NCBI GenBank assembly: GCA_041570235.1
Contig: JBFFWN010000038.1
Location: 1 to 19,261 of the forward strand
Origin: SZUA-36 sp041570235
GTDB lineage: Bacteria > Pseudomonadota > Gammaproteobacteria > Xanthomonadales > SZUA-36
DNA length: 19,261 bases
Direction: 5' to 3'
This document shows positions 14,197-19,261 of the stretch, piece after piece (the first letter of the stretch is position 1; each line of letters opens with the position of its first letter). The position numbers and the translations under genes are program-made. Under the pieces are notes generated by a model. That model was not told the DNA's origin and ran no database searches. It saw nothing but the letters and a program-made list of their open reading frames with translations.

Positions 14197-16683
14197 ATGA
14201 CCCACCCGATAAAACAATGGTTTTTTGTCATCTTTTTTCTGCTGGCCGCTCATGGCGTCATGGCGGAAACGGGCGATACCGAAAGCGGAAAGACAGTCAC
14301 AATAAACGAAAAGGTTAAAGGTCTGGACTTGATGCAGGGTTTTATTGATCTGTACTGGGATCAAAAAAGCGGACAGTTGTTTCTGAAAATTGAAAACACC
14401 GGTGAGGCGTTTATTTACCAGTCATCACTGGCGCGCGGGGTGGGCTCCAACGACCTTGGCCTGGATCGCGGTCAACTGGGCGATACCAAACTGGTCGAGT
14501 TTTATCGCTCCGGCCCAAAAGTGCTGCTGATCGAGAAAAACACCGCCTACCGGGCCAACTCCAGCGATATGGCCGAACGGCTGGCCGTGGAAAGTTCCTT
14601 CGGCCGCTCGGTTATCTGGGGCTTTGAAGTGGTTGCCGAATCAGATTCCGCCGTGCTGGTTAATGCAACAGACTTTTTTCTGCGTGATTCGCATGGTCTG
14701 GCAAGCAGGTTGAGCCGGTCCCAGCAGGGCAATTACTCGACGGATAGCAGCCGTTCAGCCATTTTTCTGCCACGTACCCGTGCGTTCCCGGACAACTCCG
14801 AGGTTGAAGCCATTGTCACCTATACCGGCAACCAGAAATTCAAGGACAACGGCGAGGTTGCCAGTGACACTCTCGCCAGCGTCGTGCCTGACGTGACATC
14901 CTTCACCGTCCATCTGCATCATTCATTTATCCGTTTGCCGGATGATAATTACCAGCCGCTGGCCTATGACGGGCGTTCAGGCATCATCGGCAGCGATTGG
15001 GGCAACGGTTTCTTTGACTATGCCGTTCCGATCGGGCAACCCATCCGGACAATGTATGGCTACCGTCATCGTCTTGAAAAGGTTGATCCTGCGGCAGACG
15101 TCTCCGAGGCGGTCGAGCCCATCATCTACTACCTCGACCCGGGTGTCCCGGAACCTGTCCGGTCCGCCCTGCTGGAAGGCGCCAGTTGGTGGAACGAGGC
15201 GTTTGAAGCCGCCGGCTATAAAGATGCCTTCCAGGTGAAACTGCTGCCTGAAGATGCCGACCCGATGGATGTCCGCTACAACGTCATCCAATGGGTGCAC
15301 CGTTCAACGCGTGGGTGGTCGTATGGCTTTTCGGTTGTTGACCCTCGTACCGGAGAGATACTGAAGGGCCACGTGTCACTGGGTTCGCTCAGGGTCCGGC
15401 AGGATTACCTGATTGCCGAGGGTTTGTTGTCACCCTACGGGGATGGCGACAGCAACGATGCCGCGCTGGAAATGTCACTGGCGCGTATTCGCCAGCTGTC
15501 TGCACATGAGGTGGGTCATACCATTGGCATGGAGCACAATTTTGCCGCCAGTGTTAACAACCGCTCTTCCGTGATGGACTATCCATTCCCGTTGATCCGT
15601 TTCTCGAAAGACGGCCAGATTGACCTTTCCAGCGCCTACGGTACCGGTATCGGCGAATGGGACAAACGCACGGTACTGTATGCCTACCAGGATTTTCCAG
15701 GCGCTATGGACCAGGCCGCTGAGCGACGTAAAATCCTTGACGAGACCATCCGCTCCGGCCTGTTATACATCGCAGACAAGGATGCAAGAGACCCTGGCAG
15801 TGCTCATCCACAGGCCAACCTGTGGGACAACGGCGCCGACGCCATCGAAGAATTTCAGCACCTGATGAAAGTCCGCGCCCATGCGCTTCAAAACATGTCA
15901 GAGCAAACCATTCCCGTTGGCAGACCCCTGGCGACCATTGAAGAGGCACTGGTGCCCATTTACCTGTTGCACCGTTACCAGGTTCAGGCGGTTGGCAAAA
16001 TGATTGGCGGATTGTACTTCCATTACACGATGCGCGGAGATGGTCAAGCCGCACCTATGCCGGTGGAAGCCGGCAAACAACTGGCGGCGATTGACACATT
16101 GATCAACGCCATGGAACCGAAGCAACTGGCGATCCCGCAGCAGATTGTTGACGCCATTGCCCCTCGCCCGCCGGGGCAACCCCTGGACCGGGAATCGTTC
16201 TCGAGAAATACCGGGGGCATGTTTGATTGGCTGGCCCCGGCCAACAGCGCCGTCGACCTGACCCTGGCTGTGATGTTGAACCCGAAACGGGCGGCACGCA
16301 TGAACAATTTTCATGCTTCAAATGCTGCGTTGCCGGGTTTTGACATGGTGTTGAATGCACTGACGAAGGCCAGTTGGTATCAGAAACAGCAAGACGGCAT
16401 GACGGGCGCCATCCAGCGTATGAAAGCAGACCAGCTCTTGTACGCACTGATGACCCTTGCAGGTGATTCCGCGTCAACAGGACAGGTACGCGCACAGGCA
16501 CTGGTTTCCATCGAGTCTTTCAACAAATGGCTTGCGAAACAAAAAGACAAACGCCTCGATGATGACTGGCTTGCGCACTACGCAAAAAACCGGCGTGAAA
16601 TCGCTCTTTGGCTGGATGATCCTTCCGGGTTCACCCCGCAAGGCAGGACACGGGTGCCGCCGGGCTCACCCATCGGCGGCTAG
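14197..16683 (+). CDS. Secreted zinc-dependent metalloprotease (DUF5117/DUF4953 type)
   Basis: This 828-residue protein starts with a signal peptide (residues 1-23, likely cleavage after VMA) and so acts outside the cytoplasm. The zinc-binding motif is HEVGHTIGMEHNF (H437, E438, H441, H447), an extended HExxHxxGxxH of the metzincin kind, with a probable Met-turn (SSVMDYP) about 15 residues later. The N-terminal half, including FIYQSSLARGVGSNDLGLDRG (interrupted here as FIYQSS and GLDRG), matches the DUF5118/DUF5117 domains found before this catalytic domain in gammaproteobacterial and Bacteroidetes proteins; length is normal for that family. The substrate is unknown. The ribosome site is weak (GGA, 14188-14190). 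It lies 77 bases after the PPTase gene with its own possible promoter, so it is probably outside the lipid operon. Confidence 0.88.
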   Translation: MTHPIKQWFFVIFFLLAAHGVMAETGDTESGKTVTINEKVKGLDLMQGFIDLYWDQKSGQLFLKIENTGEAFIYQSSLARGVGSNDLGLDRGQLGDTKLVEFYRSGPKVLLIEKNTAYRANSSDMAERLAVESSFGRSVIWGFEVVAESDSAVLVNATDFFLRDSHGLASRLSRSQQGNYSTDSSRSAIFLPRTRAFPDNSEVEAIVTYTGNQKFKDNGEVASDTLASVVPDVTSFTVHLHHSFIRLPDDNYQPLAYDGRSGIIGSDWGNGFFDYAVPIGQPIRTMYGYRHRLEKVDPAADVSEAVEPIIYYLDPGVPEPVRSALLEGASWWNEAFEAAGYKDAFQVKLLPEDADPMDVRYNVIQWVHRSTRGWSYGFSVVDPRTGEILKGHVSLGSLRVRQDYLIAEGLLSPYGDGDSNDAALEMSLARIRQLSAHEVGHTIGMEHNFAASVNNRSSVMDYPFPLIRFSKDGQIDLSSAYGTGIGEWDKRTVLYAYQDFPGAMDQAAERRKILDETIRSGLLYIADKDARDPGSAHPQANLWDNGADAIEEFQHLMKVRAHALQNMSEQTIPVGRPLATIEEALVPIYLLHRYQVQAVGKMIGGLYFHYTMRGDGQAAPMPVEAGKQLAAIDTLINAMEPKQLAIPQQIVDAIAPRPPGQPLDRESFSRNTGGMFDWLAPANSAVDLTLAVMLNPKRAARMNNFHASNAALPGFDMVLNALTKASWYQKQQDGMTGAIQRMKADQLLYALMTLAGDSASTGQVRAQALVSIESFNKWLAKQKDKRLDDDWLAHYAKNRREIALWLDDPSGFTPQGRTRVPPGSPIGG

Positions 16684-16802
16684 TCGTTAGAGAACCCGCT
16701 AAACATGCCCTTTCGAACCGGGAAGGACGGCAATTTCGGGTTTGCTGGTTTTCACCGTGGTGTTATGCTTTGTGCGCGGCCAGACATATATAGGCAAGTA
16801 GA

Positions 16803-16813
16803 TCAGAATCTGA
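16803..16813. promoter_or_regulatory. Small palindrome upstream of the unrecognised membrane-protein gene
   Basis: TCAGA-A-TCTGA is a perfect 5+1+5 palindrome. A TATATA stretch (16787-16792), 18 bases after a poor -35 candidate TTATGC (16763-16768), could be a -10 box just before it. The rest of the 205-base gap 16684-16888 shows nothing recognisable. Confidence 0.2.
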
Positions 16814-16888
16814 CTACGTAACCGGCCTGTATTCAAATGGGTTATGGGGAAGGAACAATCCTGGCCGGACAAAAAAAAAGGAAAAGTC

Positions 16889-17536
16889 ATGTTAAATGAA
16901 TCTTTCAGCCGTCAGCGTCGTGCCCTGAACACTATTTCCGTTCTATTGATCGTATATTTCACCGCGGGAATGGAATTCAGCCAGGAAGGCCTGTTTCTCA
17001 ATTCATTCGCAATCACCATCAGGCACGAGGTGGTTGTGTATATCACTATCTGGATCGCATTTTTCTATTTTTGGTGGCGGTTTCACCTTTACGGGAACGA
17101 CGTCCAGAAACGATGGAAGATGAATTTTCTATACGAATTAAGCAAAAACGAAAAATACCGGCGACTGTATTTACAACCTGAGGGTTTTGGTGAAAATGAT
17201 CCCACGATATGGGCTCCGTCACTTCACGGTGAGGGATTCAAGCGTTACCTGTCATGGCAGGCAGCATACCTGGTCGGTGTCAGAACTGAAGATGGGGAGA
17301 TTCAGTTCGCTGCAAGGGAAACCTTTCGCGATTCGGTTAACCCCGTCACTCAGAAATGGAGCGTCGGACCTGAAACCATTGTGCCACTCAAATGGCGAAA
17401 ATACTTTTTACCCGCACTCAAGGCCAATCTGTCCGCTCTGAAAAACAAGAGCGGTACCGAGTGGGCGTTGCCAAACTTTCTGGCCTGTTTTGCACTGATC
17501 TGCGGGGTTGCCTCCCTGGTAACCATCATCCGTTAA
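16889..17536 (+). CDS. Unrecognised membrane protein
   Basis: This encodes 215 residues that I do not recognise. The start at 16889 is chosen because AAGGA (16878-16882) sits six bases upstream; an in-frame ATG at 16844 would add 15 charged residues across a run of nine A but has no ribosome site. Hydrophobic segments are near residues 13-30, 43-62 (rich in Trp/Phe/Tyr, FFYFWWRFHLYG) and 195-213. Between the second and third lies a roughly 130-residue soluble part with many aromatic and charged residues (GEGFKRYLSWQAAYLVG, KWRKYF), suggesting two helices near the N-terminus, a cytoplasmic domain and a C-terminal anchor. GC content is lower than in the neighbours, about 45% by hand count over 17041-17280. 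It is a single gene, convergent with the MBL-fold gene. Confidence 0.6.
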   Translation: MLNESFSRQRRALNTISVLLIVYFTAGMEFSQEGLFLNSFAITIRHEVVVYITIWIAFFYFWWRFHLYGNDVQKRWKMNFLYELSKNEKYRRLYLQPEGFGENDPTIWAPSLHGEGFKRYLSWQAAYLVGVRTEDGEIQFAARETFRDSVNPVTQKWSVGPETIVPLKWRKYFLPALKANLSALKNKSGTEWALPNFLACFALICGVASLVTIIR

Positions 17537-17545
17537 GAACAATGC

Positions 17546-17559
17546 GGGGTCAGAGTCAA
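17546..17559. repeat. GGGGTCAGAGTCAA motif, possible relic of a REP-type element
   Basis: The 14-base string lies between two convergent genes and overlaps the stop codon of the MBL-fold gene. Very similar strings (GGGGTCAGAGTCGA) are common, as I recall, at the ends of REP-associated tyrosine-transposase elements in gammaproteobacteria. Only one copy is present here and no transposase, so the link is tentative. Confidence 0.25.
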
Positions 17560-17568
17560 GTGCTCTGA
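17550..17568. terminator. Possible bidirectional hairpin between convergent genes
   Basis: TCAGAG (17550-17555) and CTCTGA (17563-17568) can pair around a seven-base loop that contains the MBL-gene stop codon. It sits where a shared terminator for the two convergent genes would be expected, but there is no T tract on either strand. Confidence 0.3.
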
Positions 17569-18593
17569 TACCAGTTGACACCGTCTTTGTCTGTTTCAAC
17601 CTGCATGACACCCTGGTAAAGCAGGTAATTCAGATGCGCAATCGCCTCTCCGGTGGCCATGATCCTGTTCTTGTCGGTAATCATGCCCTTGAACAGCGTT
17701 GAGAACACGTCCACTGCCCGTTTGGGCTCCCTGCAAGCCTCCTGCAATTGAACCAGCCCGGTTTCATGTTCGCTTATCAATTGATCCAGACGAAGCTGGA
17801 CGCCCCGAAATGGTTTGCCATGCGCGGGTAACACCAACACATCGTCCGGAAGGCGCTTCTTCATACGCCTCAATGACTCGAACCACCCCTTTAACGGATT
17901 GGCGGCCGGTTCCGTCGGGTAGACGCTGACATTGGGTGAGATGGTCGGCAGAATCTGGTCGCCGGAAATCAACAGGTTCTGTTCACGGTTGAACAGGCAG
18001 GCATGCTCCGGAGAATGCCCGTGACCGGTAATGACCTGCCATTCTTCGCCTCCGATATGTACGCTATTTTCGTGGTGTAACCTGCGAAATGCGTTGGGCA
18101 GTGGCGCAACCACCCTGCCAAACGAACCAAACATGTCCATGTAAAGCGACATCTGCTCTTCAGTGAAACCTGCGCCACGGTAAAAACGAACACCTTCCGG
18201 TGGCGCCGGCTGGCCGGTATCGGCCACCAGAATCCTGCAGAGAAGGTATTCATCAAATGTCATCCATAATTCAACATCAAAATGCCGGCACAGCCAACCG
18301 GCACAACCGACATGATCCGGGTGCAAATGCGTGACCATCACCCTTGAGACCGGCTCTGATTTCAAAACGTTACTGAATACATTTCGCCAGACATCGCGGG
18401 TTACGCTGGTGTTCAGGCCGGTGTCCACAATCACCCAGGCATCGCCGTCCCTGACCAACCAGACGTTGATGTGCTGAAGAAGAAATGGCAGCGGTAACCG
18501 CAGCCACTTCAGACCCGGCAGGATGTCGATGGCTTCACCGCTTGCCGGGCTTTCATCATATGCGTATACAAGTGATTCAAAAGAGTTGCTCAT
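17556..18593 (-). CDS. MBL-fold metallo-hydrolase (LACTB2/glyoxalase II-like)
   Basis: This 345-residue cytoplasmic hydrolase carries the metallo-beta-lactamase signature THLHPDH (H89, H91, D93, H94), with H193 in GHSPEH, D212 in ISGDQ and H258 in LPAHG completing a two-metal site. The region from about residue 265 to the end, helical and with a LNYLLYQGVM segment, fits the winged-helix tail of the LACTB2-like subgroup. Members include thioesterases, glyoxalase II-like enzymes and nucleases, so the substrate is open; a thioester is plausible next to an SDR. No ribosome site precedes the start, but the next in-frame Met is more than 80 residues in. It is divergent from the SDR gene, with 66 bases between the two starts. 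Confidence 0.85.
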   Translation of the reverse strand: MSNSFESLVYAYDESPASGEAIDILPGLKWLRLPLPFLLQHINVWLVRDGDAWVIVDTGLNTSVTRDVWRNVFSNVLKSEPVSRVMVTHLHPDHVGCAGWLCRHFDVELWMTFDEYLLCRILVADTGQPAPPEGVRFYRGAGFTEEQMSLYMDMFGSFGRVVAPLPNAFRRLHHENSVHIGGEEWQVITGHGHSPEHACLFNREQNLLISGDQILPTISPNVSVYPTEPAANPLKGWFESLRRMKKRLPDDVLVLPAHGKPFRGVQLRLDQLISEHETGLVQLQEACREPKRAVDVFSTLFKGMITDKNRIMATGEAIAHLNYLLYQGVMQVETDKDGVNWYQST

Positions 18594-18599
18594 GACGAC

Positions 18600-18605
18600 A
18601 TTATG
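18600..18605 (-). promoter_or_regulatory. Candidate -10 box for a leaderless MBL-gene transcript
   Basis: Read on the - strand, CATAAT lies six bases before the ATG, so transcription would start at or next to the start codon. No convincing -35 element is present at the right distance. The absence of a ribosome site upstream of this gene fits a leaderless message. Confidence 0.25.
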
Positions 18606-18659
18606 TAGGAGAGTGGTCGCACTGAGTACGATTGTTTTGAGATAAACAGGAATGAAGCT

Positions 18660-19261
18660 ATGGACCTGAAAATTGCCGGCCGCAAGGCCATCGTTTGTGC
18701 ATCATCAAAGGGACTTGGTAGAGCCTGCGCAATGGCGCTCGCCAATGAGGGCGTTGATGTCTGGATCAGCGCCAGGGGTGCCGAGGCACTTCATGCCACA
18801 GCCGGGCAGATCAATGCATCAGGTAATGGCAGGGCGACCGCAGTAGTTGCGGATGTGACAACCGAAACCGGCCGTGAAGCACTGCTGCAAGCCTGCCCTG
18901 CCCCGGACATCCTGATCAACAATGCAGGCGGCCCGCCAGCGGGCGATTTCCGCGACTGGGGTCAACAGGACTGGTTTGATGCAGTCAATGGCAATATGTT
19001 CAGCGCGATCGACATGATCCGTCGCAGCCTGGATGGCATGATCGAGCGGCGCTTTGGCCGAATCGTCAATATCACCAGCATTGCTGTAAAGATGCCCGTA
19101 CCCTCACTGGGATTATCCAATGGAGCACGCTCGGGCCTGACAGGCTTCATATCGGGTATTGCAAGACCACCGGCGGAACATAATGTGACCATCAATAACC
19201 TGCTGCCGGGTTATTTCGCCACTGACCGAATGTGGTCGGTTCTCGAGGCAGGCGCTAAACA
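18660..19261 (+). CDS. SDR-family oxidoreductase with altered catalytic motif (truncated by window end)
   Basis: The frame is open from 18660 to the last base, giving 200 complete residues; the 3' end lies outside. AGGAAT (18648-18653), about six bases upstream, fixes the start. The Rossmann features are clear: ASSKGLG cofactor loop (residues 14-20), a conserved ADV at 64-66, NNAGG (87-91), and S140 at the end of RIVNITS. The usual YxxxK is missing: 13 residues after S140, where the Tyr should be, is S153, and four later R157 (SNGAR) in place of Lys. The following GLTGFISGIAR and NNLLPGYFATDR resemble a recognised SDR subgroup that, as I recall, shares this SNGAR sequence, so the change is probably a subgroup trait and not decay. 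The substrate is unknown. It is divergent from the MBL-fold gene. Confidence 0.8.
   Translation, partial: MDLKIAGRKAIVCASSKGLGRACAMALANEGVDVWISARGAEALHATAGQINASGNGRATAVVADVTTETGREALLQACPAPDILINNAGGPPAGDFRDWGQQDWFDAVNGNMFSAIDMIRRSLDGMIERRFGRIVNITSIAVKMPVPSLGLSNGARSGLTGFISGIARPPAEHNVTINNLLPGYFATDRMWSVLEAGAK

Noticed and set aside
15704..16501. Several overlapping - strand frames within the metalloprotease gene
   Set aside because: They lie opposite a gene with a complete zinc site and signal peptide and show no domain features; GC-rich coding DNA often gives such shadows.
1..19261. CRISPR arrays, tRNA or rRNA genes, insertion sequences
   Set aside because: No regularly spaced repeats, no tRNA-like cloverleaf with a TTCGA-type arm was recognised, and no transposase or integrase frame is present.

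Overview
This window looks like chromosomal DNA from a Gram-negative, probably environmental or marine gammaproteobacterium. The evidence is family content rather than any marker gene: a Pseudomonas/Xanthomonas-type MetZ, secreted M14 and DUF5117-type metalloproteases, a YhhN lysoplasmalogenase and a lipid A acyltransferase. Most genes are on the + strand. No rRNA, tRNA, CRISPR array, transposase or phage gene was seen. The assignment to Gammaproteobacteria is inference.

Left arm (1-7030): the 3' end of a lysoplasmalogenase-like membrane gene overlaps (ATGA) a secreted M14 zinc carboxypeptidase. Then come a TVP38/TMEM64 membrane protein, a convergent small thiamine-binding-type protein, O-succinylhomoserine sulfhydrylase (metZ), and a secreted prolidase-like amidohydrolase.

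Centre (about 7190-14119): this is the most notable region. A strong sigma70-like promoter (TTGAAA-17-TATGAT) with an inverted repeat around its -10 drives eight closely packed co-directional genes: a specialised acyl carrier protein closely resembling rhizobial AcpXL, a FabZ-type dehydratase, a ketosynthase-like protein without catalytic residues, an intact FabF-type ketosynthase, a FabG-like SDR ketoreductase, an MDR oxidoreductase that lacks the usual catalytic-zinc ligands and so probably acts as enoyl reductase, an LpxL/LpxXL-type lipid A acyltransferase, and an Sfp-type phosphopantetheinyl transferase. The first four genes plus the MDR and acyltransferase follow the order of the rhizobial acpXL-fabZXL-fabF2XL-fabF1XL-adhXL-lpxXL cluster, which makes the very-long-chain (27-hydroxyoctacosanoate-type) acyl group of lipid A. 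The SDR and the PPTase are additions that make this version close to self-sufficient: carrier, carrier activation, all four elongation steps, and transfer. The likely role is building and attaching an unusually long secondary acyl chain to lipid A.

Right arm (14197-19261): a large secreted zinc metalloprotease, a lower-GC unrecognised membrane protein, a convergent LACTB2-like metallo-beta-lactamase-fold hydrolase, and divergent from it a truncated SDR whose YxxxK catalytic motif is replaced by SxxxR.

No gene-free stretch exceeds about 225 bases. The longest are 7031-7254 (promoter region) and 16684-16888 (possible promoter only).
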